DNA from: Actinokineospora globicatena
Lineage (GTDB): Bacteria > Actinomycetota > Actinomycetes > Mycobacteriales > Pseudonocardiaceae
Length of the DNA: 64,000 nucleotides
Reading direction: 5' to 3'
Assembly: GCF_024171945.1 (NCBI RefSeq)
Contig: NZ_JAMTCR010000005.1
Span: forward strand, 248,001-312,000
Part shown: piece after piece, positions 49,783-60,922 of the stretch
How the letters are laid out: each line of letters starts with the position of its first letter
How positions within the stretch are numbered: position 1 is the stretch's first letter
Notes under the pieces: generated by a model
Database searches by the model: none
What the model was told of the DNA's origin: nothing
Seen by the model: the letters and a program-made list of their open reading frames with translations, nothing else
Program-made: the position numbers and the translations under genes

Positions 49783-50417
49783 TCACTTGCCGTAGAGGTC
49801 CCGCTGCTCGAAGAGGACCTCGCCGTCGTGCGCGTACAGGTCCTCCGGCCACTCGCCCTCGTCGGGCCCGAGGGTGTCCTCGCGGTCGACGACGACCACG
49901 CTCGCGCCGACCGGCCGCAGTCCCTCGACGTCGCCGAGCTTCGGCCACCCGTCCGCGTGCCCGATTTGGTACAGAGCCCGCCCGAGGTGGCTCACGTCCT
50001 CGGCGGCGGTGGCTTCATCGTCATCCGGCCAAGACCGCAGGTAGGCAGCGCGACCGGCGGCCATCACCGCTTCCGCGTCGGTCACCCGGTAGTCCTGCCG
50101 CTGCAGGATGGAGACGCCGGTCGACGGCGGCTCCTCTTCCTCTTCGTCTTCGTCGTCCTCTTCATCGTCGACGAGGTCGTAGAGGGGGCCGAGCGGGAAG
50201 GTGGTGCCGGTGTACTCGAACTGCGCGTCCGCGTACGCCAAGAGCGCGGGCAACAGCTGGTCGCCCGCCGTGAACACCTTCTCGGTGTCCTTCTCGCTCG
50301 TCCCCGCCGCGACCGCCTCCGCGTGCGCGGTGATCGCGGCGGTCAGCTCCGCGGCGGCGGCGCGGACCCGCGCCGCCCCGTCCGGGGTCCAGGGGATGAA
50401 GTCGTCCTCGTCGTCGC

Positions 50418-50421
<4 letters not shown>
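49783..50421 (-). CDS. Acidic hypothetical protein coupled to PepN
   Basis: 212 residues from a GTG that overlaps the pepN stop codon (GTGA). It is strongly acidic, with a run of Asp and Glu around residues 85-97 and an acidic start ([15 protein letters not shown]). Predicted secondary structure is mostly helical at the N-terminus ([20 protein letters not shown]), followed by [20 protein letters not shown] and a beta-rich end [14 protein letters not shown]. No domain is recognised. Translational coupling suggests a partner or chaperone for the aminopeptidase, or simple co-expression. Confidence 0.75.
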
Positions 50422-52991
<2,570 letters not shown>

Positions 52992-53282
52992 GGCGAACAC
53001 CTCGGCGAACTCGTCGGTCGGACTGGGGCGGGGGGACTGCGGGCACTGCCAGGACACGGGCGGGTGATCTCCCCGTCGTGGCCTGATGGTGACTTGGCAC
53101 TGGGTGGAAACTGGCTGGAGCTGACTGGCGACTCGGTGCTGACAATCGCATCCAATCACGCTCCGGGGCCCGGCGGTGCCCCCATCCTCGGGGAAGCATT
53201 CCCAAGCGGTCCGCGTTGCACCGGCGGGGGAGGCCGCGCGCACCCGACGCACGCGGCGAAGATCCAACTCTGGAGACGTTTG

Positions 53283-53918
53283 ATGACCGCAGCACAGCAC
53301 GCCGACTCTGGGAACAAGACCAAGGTCGACTTCTACTTCGACCCGATCTGCCCGTTCGCCTGGATCACCTCGCGCTGGATCCTCGAGGTCGAGCGGCACC
53401 GCGAGCTCGACCTCCGGTTCCGGGTGATGAGCCTCTCGGTGCTCAACGCCGACAAGCCCGACCTGCCCGAGCAGTACCGCGAGCTGCTCTCCCGCGGCTG
53501 GGGCCCGGTGCGGGTCGCCATCGCCGCAGCCCAGCACCACGGCGAGGAGGTCCTGCGCGACCTGTACACCGCGCTGGGCACCCAGATCCACAACAAGGGC
53601 GTCAAGGACTACACCGAGGCGATCGCCGCCGCGCTGGCCGAGGTGGGCCTGCCCGCCGAGCTCGCCGAGGCCGCGACCAGCACCGAGTACGACGAGGCGC
53701 TGCGCAAGTCGCACCACGAGGGCATGGACCCGGTCGGCCAGGAGGTCGGCACCCCGACCATCCACATCGACGGGGTGGCCTTCTTCGGGCCGGTCCTGAG
53801 CGAGATCCCGCGCGGCGAGGACGCCCTGCGGGTGTTCGACGGCGCGGTGGCGCTGGCCAGCTTCCCGAAGTTCTTCGAGCTCAAGCGCACCCGCACCGGT
53901 GAGCTGAACTTCAACTGA
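53283..53918 (+). CDS. Mycothiol-dependent DsbA-like reductase, Rv2466c family
   Basis: 211 residues from the ATG at 53283. It is a thioredoxin-fold, DsbA/FrnE-like protein: [59 protein letters not shown], the cis-proline motif [19 protein letters not shown] and [13 protein letters not shown]. It matches M. tuberculosis Rv2466c over its whole length. That enzyme uses mycothiol and reduces nitro compounds and disulfides through a CPWC motif. Here the motif is CPFA, so only the first Cys remains and a monothiol mechanism with mycothiol is expected; this variant is common in other actinomycetes. The 290-base gap to pepN holds the divergent promoters. Confidence 0.88.
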   Translation: MTAAQHADSGNKTKVDFYFDPICPFAWITSRWILEVERHRELDLRFRVMSLSVLNADKPDLPEQYRELLSRGWGPVRVAIAAAQHHGEEVLRDLYTALGTQIHNKGVKDYTEAIAAALAEVGLPAELAEAATSTEYDEALRKSHHEGMDPVGQEVGTPTIHIDGVAFFGPVLSEIPRGEDALRVFDGAVALASFPKFFELKRTRTGELNFN

Positions 53919-54036
53919 CCCGGTTCGCCCACCCGGGTCTCGTCCGCCCGGGCGGGCCATCCGGCCGTGCGCGGGCCGCCGTGGATGTGACACCCTGACC
54001 CCGAAATCGTCAGCAGGTGTCACAAGTGGAGGTCCC

Positions 54037-55464
54037 ATGGCTGCCCCCGTCACCACTCGCGCCGGTCACGTCATCGGCGGCGCGCTGGTCTCCTCCGCCG
54101 GGGAGCGGATCGAGGTGGTCAACCCCGCCACCGAGGAGGTCATCGGCACCGTTCCGGCGGGCACCGCGGCCGACGTGGACACCGCGGTGGCCGCCGCGGC
54201 TGCGGCGTTCCCGGCGTGGGCGGCCCGTGACCCGCGCGAGCGGGCCGCCGTGGTGCGCCGGGTCGCCGAGGGCCTCGTGGCCAGGCGCGCCGAGATCGCC
54301 GCGCTGATCACCGCCGAGATGGGCTCGCCGATCGGGTTCGCCACCAAGGTCCAGGCGAGCCTGCCCGCCGCGACCACGGCGGGCATCGCCGACCTGCTCG
54401 AGGGCGGCTACGCCTTCACCGAGGAGATCGGCAACTCCCTGGTCGTGCGCGAGCCGATCGGCGTGGTCGGCGCGATCACCCCGTGGAACTACCCGCTGCA
54501 CCAGATCGCCGCGAAGGTCGCCCCGGCGCTGGCGGCGGGCAACGCGGTGGTGCTCAAGCCGAGCGAGGTCGCCCCGCTCAACGCGAACCTGTTCCTGGAG
54601 ATCCTCGCCGAGGCGGGCGTGCCCGACGGCGTGGTCAACCTGGTGCACGGCACCGGCCCGGTCGTCGGCGCCGCGATCGCCGGGCACCCGGGCGTGGACA
54701 TGGTGTCGTTCACCGGGTCGACCGCGGCGGGCAAGAGCGTGTCCGCGCTGGCCGCGCAGACCGTCAAGCGCGTCGCGCTGGAGTTGGGCGGCAAGTCGGC
54801 CAACGTGGTGCTCGACGACGCGGACCTGGCCAGGGCGGTCAAGATCGGCCTGGCCAACACCTACATCAACGGCGGCCAGACGTGCACCGCGTGGACCCGC
54901 CTGCTGGTGCCCGCCGACCGGCACGACGAGGCCGTGGAGCTGGCCGTCGCCGCCGCCGCGAAGTACACCGTCGGCGACCCGCTCGACGAGTCGACCCGCA
55001 TCGGCCCGATGGCCTCGGCCGCCCAGCGCGACCGCGTGCTCGACTACATCCGGATCGGGGTCGAGGAGGGCGCGACCCTCGCCCACGGCGGCACGACCGA
55101 CGGCCTGCCCGAGCGCGGCGCCTACGTGCCCGCCACGATCTTCGCCGGGGTCCGCTCCGACATGCGGATCGCGCAGGAGGAGATCTTCGGCCCGGTCCTG
55201 TCGATCCTGCCCTACGCCGACGAGGACGAGGCCGTGGCGATCGCCAACTCGACCGTGTACGGCTTGGCGGGCGCGGTGTTCGGCGCCGACCAGGACCGGG
55301 CGGTCGCGGTCGCCAGGCGCTTGCGCACCGGCCAGGTCGACGTCAACGGCGGCGCCTTCAACCCGGTCGCGCCCTTCGGCGGCTACAAGCAGTCCGGCAA
55401 CGGCCGCGAACTCGGCCGGTTCGGGTTGGAGGAGTTCCTGGAGGTCAAGTCCATCCAGCTCTAG
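54037..55464 (+). CDS. NAD(P)-dependent aldehyde dehydrogenase
   Basis: 475 residues from an ATG preceded by GGAGG. It is an ALDH superfamily enzyme of normal length. Motifs are [20 protein letters not shown] (NAD pocket Asn), [12 protein letters not shown], the [11 protein letters not shown] Rossmann turn, the catalytic Glu in [11 protein letters not shown], the catalytic Cys in [14 protein letters not shown] and [12 protein letters not shown]. It oxidises an aldehyde to the acid (or acyl-CoA if CoA-dependent). The substrate is not clear. It is monocistronic, and its position within the conserved block may be a lineage-specific insertion. Confidence 0.92.
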   Translation: MAAPVTTRAGHVIGGALVSSAGERIEVVNPATEEVIGTVPAGTAADVDTAVAAAAAAFPAWAARDPRERAAVVRRVAEGLVARRAEIAALITAEMGSPIGFATKVQASLPAATTAGIADLLEGGYAFTEEIGNSLVVREPIGVVGAITPWNYPLHQIAAKVAPALAAGNAVVLKPSEVAPLNANLFLEILAEAGVPDGVVNLVHGTGPVVGAAIAGHPGVDMVSFTGSTAAGKSVSALAAQTVKRVALELGGKSANVVLDDADLARAVKIGLANTYINGGQTCTAWTRLLVPADRHDEAVELAVAAAAKYTVGDPLDESTRIGPMASAAQRDRVLDYIRIGVEEGATLAHGGTTDGLPERGAYVPATIFAGVRSDMRIAQEEIFGPVLSILPYADEDEAVAIANSTVYGLAGAVFGADQDRAVAVARRLRTGQVDVNGGAFNPVAPFGGYKQSGNGRELGRFGLEEFLEVKSIQL

Positions 55465-55511
55465 CGGCTAGGCGCTGTCCTGCAAGTCCGGCACGCGCTA
55501 TCCGCGCCCGC

Positions 55512-56312
55512 CTAGGCGACCCGTCCCCGCTCTAGCGCCGGACGGGTCGCCTCCGCCGGGTACGGGCTTTGCGCTACCGCCTCGTCCACGCTGAGCGTCC
55601 CACTGCGCACGCCGTCGAAGAGGCTTGCCACGACCGCTAGCTCTGCCCGCTGGCCGCGCACGAAACCCGGGTCGACCGGTTCCCCGTGTCCCGGCACGAT
55701 GATCCGCGGTCCCAGGTCCAGTAAGACGTCCAGAGCGGCAGGCCACTCCAGCGGATAGCCGTCCTTGCCGATCGACGGCGGCGCGCCCTGCTCGACGGTG
55801 TCCCCGGCGAACACGACGCCGTCGTCGGACACGTGCACCAGGACGTCGTTGTCGGTGTGGCCGCGCCCGGGGTGCACCAACGTGACCGAACGGCCACCGA
55901 GGTCCAACTCGACGTGGTCGACGACCTCGTGCGTGGGGCGGACGACGCGCGCGGCCAGCAGCCGGTCGGCGAGGTCGTCGCGGCCGGACTCCCGGTACCG
56001 CTCGGCCCACGACTCGGCCTGGTCCCGTGCGTGGCCGTCGATCTCGGCGGTGCAGCGCGGGTGCGCCCACACGTCGGCGCCGGGGAACGCGGCGGTACCG
56101 AGGAAGTGGTCCCAGTGCGCGTGCGTGATGACCACTGTCCACGGTAGAGCGGTGATCTCCCGCACCGCCGCGGCCCACTCGGCACCGTGGTGCTCGTCGG
56201 TGCCGGTGTCGACCACAAGACACCGGTCGTCGCCCACCACCAGCCCCAGCGTCTGGTCGAGTTCGGCGTAGCGGCTGGCGAACACCCGGTCAGCAAGTTC
56301 GATCCATCGCAT
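55512..56312 (-). CDS. MBL-fold metallo-hydrolase
   Basis: 266 residues. It has a metallo-beta-lactamase fold: VVDTGTDEHHGAEWAAAV, the metal motif VVITHAHWDHFLGTAAF (HxHxDH), a distal His in TLVHPGRGHTDNDVLVHV, Asp in VVFAGDTVEQGAPPSI and His in RIIVPGHGEPVDPG. This is the broad glyoxalase II-like subgroup, not a true beta-lactamase signature. The C-terminal helices are typical of ester- or thioester-hydrolysing members. It is transcribed alone toward the aldehyde dehydrogenase gene and is divergent from rpiB. Confidence 0.88.
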   Translation of the reverse strand: MRWIELADRVFASRYAELDQTLGLVVGDDRCLVVDTGTDEHHGAEWAAAVREITALPWTVVITHAHWDHFLGTAAFPGADVWAHPRCTAEIDGHARDQAESWAERYRESGRDDLADRLLAARVVRPTHEVVDHVELDLGGRSVTLVHPGRGHTDNDVLVHVSDDGVVFAGDTVEQGAPPSIGKDGYPLEWPAALDVLLDLGPRIIVPGHGEPVDPGFVRGQRAELAVVASLFDGVRSGTLSVDEAVAQSPYPAEATRPALERGRVA

Positions 56313-56413
56313 TACGGGTTTCTACACGATCCCGGGCAAACCGCCTGTAACCCCGACCACGCCGCCCGCGCCCGGTTGGGGCCCGGCCGCCGTCTGATGG
56401 CACACTCAGCGCC

Positions 56414-56884
56414 GTGCGCGTTTACCTGGGATCCGACCACGCGGGCTTCGAGCTGAAGACCCACCTCGTCGAGCACCTCACCGCAGCGGGTCACGACGTC
56501 GTCGACGTCGGCCCGCACGCCTACGACGCCCTCGACGACTACCCGCCGTTCTGCGTGGAGACCGCGCGCCGCGTGGTGGCCGACCCGGGCAGCCTCGGCG
56601 TGGTGCTCGGCGGTTCCGGCAACGGCGAGCAGATCGCGGCCAACAAGGTGCCCGGCGCCAGGGCCGCCCTCGCCTGGAGCGTGTCGACCGCGCGGCTGAG
56701 CCGCGAGCACAACGACGCCCAGCTCATCGGCGTCGGCGCCCGCCAGCACAGCACCGAGGAGGCCACCGCCATCGTGGACGCCTTCCTCGCCACCCCGTTC
56801 TCCGGCGACGAGCGCCACCAGCGCCGCATCGACCTGCTCACCGAGTACGAGCGCACCGGCGAGCCGCCCGCACTGCCCGCGTGA
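56414..56884 (+). CDS. rpiB: Ribose-5-phosphate isomerase B
   Basis: 156 residues from a GTG. It has the RpiB/LacAB fold: MRVYLGSDHAGFELKTHLVE (Asp and His of the substrate site), VVDVGPHAYDALDDYPPFC, and LGVVLGGSGNGEQIAANKVP. The sequence GGSGNG has Ser where many RpiB enzymes have a catalytic Cys, as in the mycobacterial enzyme, which uses Glu instead; Glu follows here (NGEQ). It interconverts ribose-5-phosphate and ribulose-5-phosphate in the pentose phosphate pathway. It is followed by the Nei-type glycosylase gene, matching Rv2465c-Rv2464c. Confidence 0.93.
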   Translation: MRVYLGSDHAGFELKTHLVEHLTAAGHDVVDVGPHAYDALDDYPPFCVETARRVVADPGSLGVVLGGSGNGEQIAANKVPGARAALAWSVSTARLSREHNDAQLIGVGARQHSTEEATAIVDAFLATPFSGDERHQRRIDLLTEYERTGEPPALPA

Positions 56885-56920
56885 TCCTGTCCTTCTGTCG
56901 CTCGATGGGGTGAAGTTCGC

Positions 56921-57730
56921 GTGCCCGAAGGGCATACGCTGCACCGGTTGGCACTGCTGCACCACAAGGCGTACGCCGGGTCTCCTGTTCGGGTGAGCAG
57001 TCCGCAGGGGCGGTTCTCGGCTGACGCGTCGCTTGTGGACGGTTCGGTGCTCGAGGCCGCCGAGGCGCACGGGAAGCACCTGTTCCACGTGTACGGGCCG
57101 GATCGGGTCGTCCACGTCCACCTGGGTCTCTACGGCACGTTCACCGATGGTGAGCCGCCCGTGCCCGAGCCGGTGGGGCAGGTCCGGATGCGGCTGGTCG
57201 GCGGTGCACAGTGGACAGACCTGCGCGGGCCGACCCGCTGCGAGCTGCTGACCGATGTCGAGGTGGACGCCCTGCGGGGGCGCCTAGGCCCTGACCCGTT
57301 GCGCGCCGACGCCGAGCCGGAACGGGTGTGGGAGCGGATCTCCCGGTCCCGTTCATCGGTGGCGGTGCTGCTGATGGACCAGTCCGTGATCGCGGGCGTC
57401 GGCAACGTGTACCGGGCGGAGTTGCTGTTCCGCCACGGCATCCACCCGTCCGTGCTCGGCCGCGACCTCGACCGGGCGCTGTGGGACGAGATGTGGCCGG
57501 ACCTGGTCGCGCTCATGGAACTGGGCGTCCACAGAGGACGGATCGACACCGTGCGCGACGAGCACCTGCCCGAGGCGACCGGCCGCGCGCCCCGCCAGGA
57601 CCGGCACGGCGGCGAGGTCTACGTCTACCGCCGCACCGGGATGCCCTGCCTGGTCTGCGGAACCGCCATCCGCACCGAGGTCCTGGCGGCGCGCAACAAC
57701 TACTGGTGCCCGACCTGCCAACCGGCCTAG
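56921..57730 (+). CDS. Fpg/Nei-family DNA glycosylase-lyase (Nei2-like)
   Basis: 269 residues from a GTG at 56921. The N-terminal PEGHTLHRL gives the catalytic Pro2 and Glu3. The sequence further holds GKHLFHVYGPDRVVHVHLGL, the helix-two-turn-helix region DQSVIAGVGNVYRAELLFRH with its Asn, and a C-terminal zinc finger CLVCGTAIR...NYWCPTCQ. PEGHT rather than PELPE marks the Nei side of the family and matches Rv2464c in position. It removes oxidised pyrimidines and nicks the abasic site during base excision repair. Confidence 0.92.
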   Translation: MPEGHTLHRLALLHHKAYAGSPVRVSSPQGRFSADASLVDGSVLEAAEAHGKHLFHVYGPDRVVHVHLGLYGTFTDGEPPVPEPVGQVRMRLVGGAQWTDLRGPTRCELLTDVEVDALRGRLGPDPLRADAEPERVWERISRSRSSVAVLLMDQSVIAGVGNVYRAELLFRHGIHPSVLGRDLDRALWDEMWPDLVALMELGVHRGRIDTVRDEHLPEATGRAPRQDRHGGEVYVYRRTGMPCLVCGTAIRTEVLAARNNYWCPTCQPA

Positions 57731-57740
57731 ATCCGCGGGC

Positions 57741-58520
57741 CTAGAAGAAGTCCCCGCCGCCGAAATCGCCGCCGCCGAAGTCGCTGCCACCACCGAAATC
57801 GCCGCCGTAGTCCCCGCCGCCCGCGTCGCCGTAGTCACCACCGGCGTCCCCGCCCGAGTCGGCGATCGCGTCGGCCTGGCCCGCGTCGTAGCCGGACTCC
57901 CACGCCGCCGCGTCCGGGATGCCCGCCATGCCGGTGAACATCGCGTCGAACAGCAGCACGGTGCCGATGCCCCACGCGCCCGCCACCAGCGCTGGCTTCC
58001 ACCACGGCTCGCTGTACCAGCCCTGCGGCACCGGCCTGCCCGCCACGCGGCCACCGGGGTAGTAGTGCGGCGTCCCCCGACCGGGCATCGGCGACGCCTC
58101 GTACGCGTGGCCCTCGACGAGCACCCTGCGGTCCTGCTCGACCTTGCCCGCGCGCTGCTGCTCGGGGTCGGCGGGCAGCTCGGGACCGGGGTCGAGGCCC
58201 ATCGCCAGCCGGGCGGCGCGCACGTAGTACAGGCCCTCCATCGCGGTCTTGGTGACCAGCCTGGCCTGCTCGACCGTGCCGGCCTGCTCCATCTGCGACC
58301 CGGCCGCGGTGTAGCGCTCGGCGGCGTCGGCGATGGCCTGCTTGGACGGCTCGTCGGTGCCGGTCAGGTTCATCACCTGGCCGCCGAGGCGTTCCACCCA
58401 GCGCCGCGCCTCCGCCTTGGCGTCGTCGAGCTGCCGGGCCCGGGTGGTGCGCTGGTTGCGCAGCAGCACCGCGACCAGGGCCACGAGGAGGATGAGAACC
58501 ACCACGATGAAGCCGCCCAT
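57741..58520 (-). CDS. Membrane protein with Gly-Asp-Phe-rich tail, DUF1542-like
   Basis: 259 residues. One N-terminal membrane helix (MGGFIVVVLILLVALVAVLL) is followed by a helical stretch, residues 28-95 (ARQLDDAKAEARRWVERLGG, DAAERYTAAGSQMEQAGTVE). A linker with YYPGGRVAGRPVPQGWYSEP comes next, then a second hydrophobic segment KPALVAGAWGIGTVLLFDAM. The last 45 residues are repeats of GGDFGGG and GGDYG, ending DFF. Such proteins are labelled DUF1542-containing in actinobacteria; function is unknown. The acidic aromatic tail could mediate self-association. The start at 58520 follows AGGAGG. Confidence 0.75.
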   Translation of the reverse strand: MGGFIVVVLILLVALVAVLLRNQRTTRARQLDDAKAEARRWVERLGGQVMNLTGTDEPSKQAIADAAERYTAAGSQMEQAGTVEQARLVTKTAMEGLYYVRAARLAMGLDPGPELPADPEQQRAGKVEQDRRVLVEGHAYEASPMPGRGTPHYYPGGRVAGRPVPQGWYSEPWWKPALVAGAWGIGTVLLFDAMFTGMAGIPDAAAWESGYDAGQADAIADSGGDAGGDYGDAGGGDYGGDFGGGSDFGGGDFGGGDFF

Positions 58521-58586
58521 TGTGCCTCCTTCGTCCGCTTGACCCAGACAACGCGAGACGCGCCCACCGTGGTTCCCGGCTATCGC

Positions 58587-59789
58587 TCAGAACACCTCGC
58601 GGCAGGACGGCTCGCGGTCGGCGAGCATCGCGTTCGACAGCGCTGTGGTGGCTCCGGTGGTGTGTTCGCGGACCAGGCCTGCCGCGGCTAGAGCGCTCAA
58701 CCGGGTGCCTCCTAGGTAGGCCGCGCCTAGATCACGGATATCGAGTTCTAGGTCCGGTACCGCCTCGGTGCTCGCCACGGTCATCTGACCACTGTTGGCG
58801 GAGAGGTGCCATCGGCCGGTGTTCCACGGGCAGAAGGGGTCCTCTAGCTCGACTACGACGTCTATGGGGGTGAGGTACCGGCGCAGCGGTAAGGCTGCGG
58901 CGACGTCGACCAGTCGGATGTGCAGGGCGGGGAGCCGCTTTCGTAGTGCGACTCGGGTGTCGGGTAGGAGCAACGCGAGCGGGTCGTCTGGGTCGCCGTC
59001 GTAGTGGATGGTGCGCACGAGGTCGATGTCGAGCAGGTAGCGCCAGAGGTCCGCGGTTGCCTGGGGTGTGGTCGCGATGAACTCGTGCACGTCCAGCTGC
59101 CCCTGGGGGCCGGTGTCGTTCCACACCGGTTTCGCCCGGTAGGTGGCGTAGCCCGCGGGGTGCACAGCGAACCTCAGTGGGCTGCGGCCCGCCTGCACCC
59201 TGGTCGAGTCGAAGAGGTGGTGGTCCCAGTTGCCGTCGGTCCGGGTCAGCGCGCCGACCCGGTGCTCGGCGTACCGCTCGTACAGGGCGCGGATGACCGG
59301 AATGGCCTCGTCCCTGGGTAGCTCCCGCACCAGTGACGAGTCCGCGGTGACGCCTGGGCGGAACGCGATCCTGGTCGGCAGCGTGTAGCGGGTCAGCTCG
59401 GTCGCGACGCCGTAGCCGAAACGGCCGTAGATCGCCGCTTCCGACGCCCACAGCGCCGACACCACCGGACCCGACCGCGGCAACGCGGCGCGCATCAACC
59501 GGGTCAGCAGCCCGCGCCTGCGGTGGTCTGACGCGACCGCGACGGCCGTGACCGCGCCCACCGGGACCGAGGCCCCGCCGGGCACGCACAGGCTGCGGGC
59601 CTGCACCTGCGCTGTACCGACCTGTTGCTCTTGTGCGAAGGCCCCGAGGTTCACCGACCCCGCGAGGAGCCCGGCCCCCCGGGCGGTGATGTCGTCCTCG
59701 CTGCCGTCGACCAGGAAAGCCCTGGCGACCATGGGGGAAGCGGCGACCATCTCCTCGGGCGTCAACTCTCGGACGGTGTAGGTGTCCAC
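58587..59789 (-). CDS. eis: GNAT acetyltransferase, Eis-like
   Basis: 400 residues from a GTG. The layout is that of Eis: an N-terminal GNAT domain (VTAVAVASDHRRRGLLTRLM, acetyl-CoA pyrophosphate loop), the tyrosine region ASEAAIYGRFGYGVATELTR, a second GNAT-like domain (residues 150-285) and a C-terminal sterol-carrier-like domain ending in CREVF. The last residue is Phe and its free carboxylate serves as the general base in Eis (Phe402), so length and terminus agree. Mycobacterial Eis acetylates amines of aminoglycosides at several positions and lysines of proteins or peptides. Here the natural substrate is unknown. Lower third-position G+C is seen at 58690-59030. Confidence 0.85.
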   Translation of the reverse strand: MDTYTVRELTPEEMVAASPMVARAFLVDGSEDDITARGAGLLAGSVNLGAFAQEQQVGTAQVQARSLCVPGGASVPVGAVTAVAVASDHRRRGLLTRLMRAALPRSGPVVSALWASEAAIYGRFGYGVATELTRYTLPTRIAFRPGVTADSSLVRELPRDEAIPVIRALYERYAEHRVGALTRTDGNWDHHLFDSTRVQAGRSPLRFAVHPAGYATYRAKPVWNDTGPQGQLDVHEFIATTPQATADLWRYLLDIDLVRTIHYDGDPDDPLALLLPDTRVALRKRLPALHIRLVDVAAALPLRRYLTPIDVVVELEDPFCPWNTGRWHLSANSGQMTVASTEAVPDLELDIRDLGAAYLGGTRLSALAAAGLVREHTTGATTALSNAMLADREPSCREVF

Positions 59790-59915
59790 CGCCGGGTGTC
59801 TACGGCAGATCCCCGGGCGTCGCCAGGGACTTCCGGGCCGCGTGCGGGCGGGCGGTCCGGGTCGGTACCCGCGCCGCCCACCCGGGTGCGACCCGGTGTG
59901 GCGGGATGTGGGCGA

Positions 59916-60341
59916 TCAGGGGAAGTAGGGCTCACCGTCGAGGCCGTGCTCGACGACCAGCCGGGTGGCCTCGGTCACCGCGAGCTCCGCGAGCCGCTCG
60001 GGCTCGAGCCACGCGGCCCGCGCCGACGAGAGCCGACCACCCACCGGGCGGCCGCGGAAGCACACCGCGAGTTCGGTGCTCCACGGCTCGCTGTCGTCGT
60101 TGAACACCCCGACGAGGCCGGTGATCTCCACCCACACCCCGGTCAACTCCTCGACGGCCCGCACGGCCGCCACCGGGAGCGCCTCCGTGGCCGGTTGCGG
60201 CTTGCCGGGCAGCCGGTACCCGCCGTCCGCGCGGACCATCAGCACCAGCCCCGCGTCGTCGAGCACCACCACCCCCGCCCCGACCACGGTTCTCCGAACG
60301 GACAGGGACATGTCTAGGTCGAAATAGCCGGATTGCGACAT
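59916..60341 (-). CDS. Nudix-fold protein with degenerate catalytic box
   Basis: 141 residues. The Nudix fold is suggested by AGVVVLDDAGLVLMVRADGG, YRLPGKPQPATEALPVAAVR, AVEELTGVWVEITGLVGVFN and LAVCFRGRPVGGRLS. Compared with the consensus G-x5-E-x7-R-E-U-x-E-E-x-G-U, the box reads with one extra residue before the first Glu, R-A instead of R-E, and E-L instead of E-E. Metal-dependent hydrolysis is therefore doubtful, and a ligand-sensing role is possible. It is transcribed alone; a terminator separates it from the upstream tRNA-Gly. Confidence 0.75.
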   Translation of the reverse strand: MSQSGYFDLDMSLSVRRTVVGAGVVVLDDAGLVLMVRADGGYRLPGKPQPATEALPVAAVRAVEELTGVWVEITGLVGVFNDDSEPWSTELAVCFRGRPVGGRLSSARAAWLEPERLAELAVTEATRLVVEHGLDGEPYFP

Positions 60342-60510
60342 GGCTCCTGCCTACCGAACAAGTGCTCACCGGCACCACGGCCGTTGACCCGTTCTTCGCG
60401 CCCATGACCGAAAATCACCCGCCTGGCTGTGGCCCACACCACACCCCCCGACGATTCGACGGCGACCGTCGCCCCTTCCCACCGAAACGTGGGCTGGGAA
60501 CGATCCCAAC

Positions 60511-60547
60511 TAACGAAAAGCGGCCAGACCTGATAAGGCCTGACCGC
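60511..60547 (-). terminator. Rho-independent terminator
   Basis: On the minus strand GCGGTCAGGCC pairs with GGTCTGGCCGC (11 base pairs, two of them G-T), loop TTATCA, followed by TTTTCGTTAG. It ends transcription from the tRNA-Gly side before the Nudix gene. Confidence 0.8.
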
Positions 60548-60638
60548 TGTACGAGGGTATCCACGTCCCACACCCGGAACCACCCGCGCCGCGGGGGTCC
60601 GGGGGGTCGCTCCCCGGGAATCATGGCGAGACCGACCG

Positions 60639-60657
60639 GCTCGCGATCTCCGCGAGC
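60639..60657 (-). terminator. Hairpin downstream of tRNA-Gly
   Basis: GCTCGCG and CGCGAGC pair around a 5-base loop ATCTC, 19 bases after the tRNA 3' end. It aligns with the hairpin behind tRNA-Arg and is part of the tRNA-linked repeat. Confidence 0.55.
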
Positions 60658-60675
60658 ACAAATCAACCCCGATCG

Positions 60676-60746
60676 AGCGGGCGACGGGAATCGAACCCGC
60701 GTAGCTAGTTTGGAAGACTAGGGCTCTACCATTGAGCTACGCCCGC
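60676..60746 (-). tRNA. tRNA-Gly (anticodon TCC)
   Basis: 71 bases with acceptor stem GCGGGCG/CGCCCGC, discriminator T, D-arm GCTCAATGGTAGAGC, anticodon stem-loop CTAGT-CTTCCAA-ACTAG and T-arm CGGGTTCGATTCCCG. CCA is not encoded. It is divergent from tRNA-Pro. Confidence 0.97.
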
Positions 60747-60813
60747 GTACGTGTCTTGGGGGACCACGCGTGAAACAGCCTAGCGCCTCCCGCTAGGCTG
60801 GTGGCACACACCC

Positions 60814-60887
60814 CGGGCTGTGGCGCAGCTTGGTAGCGCATCCGCTTTGGGAGCGGAGGGTCGCAGGTTCAAATCCTGTCAGCCCGA
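60814..60887 (+). tRNA. tRNA-Pro (anticodon TGG)
   Basis: 74 bases with acceptor stem CGGGCTG/CAGCCCG, discriminator A, D-arm GCGCAGCTTGGTAGCGC, anticodon stem-loop TCCGC-TTTGGGA-GCGGA and T-arm CAGGTTCAAATCCTG. CCA is not encoded (CAA follows). A textbook terminator lies 3 bases downstream. Confidence 0.97.
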
Positions 60888-60890
60888 CAA

Positions 60891-60922
60891 GGGGCTCTGA
60901 CCACTGGTCAGGGCCCCTTTTT
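60891..60922 (+). terminator. Rho-independent terminator of tRNA-Pro
   Basis: A 12-base stem (GGGGCTCTGACC with GGTCAGGGCCCC, one G-T pair), a 3-base loop and TTTTT directly after. Confidence 0.95.

Larger units (their letters stand above)
60342..60675. other. Region between the Nudix gene and tRNA-Gly: terminators and tRNA-linked repeat
   Basis: 334 bases without a gene. It holds a strong terminator (60511-60547, minus strand) and a hairpin close to the tRNA (60639-60657). The sequence around 60590-60657 is related to the repeat behind tRNA-Arg: hairpin with CGCG core, then GGTCGGTC and a GGGGAGCGACCCCCC stretch on the minus strand. Confidence 0.6.
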
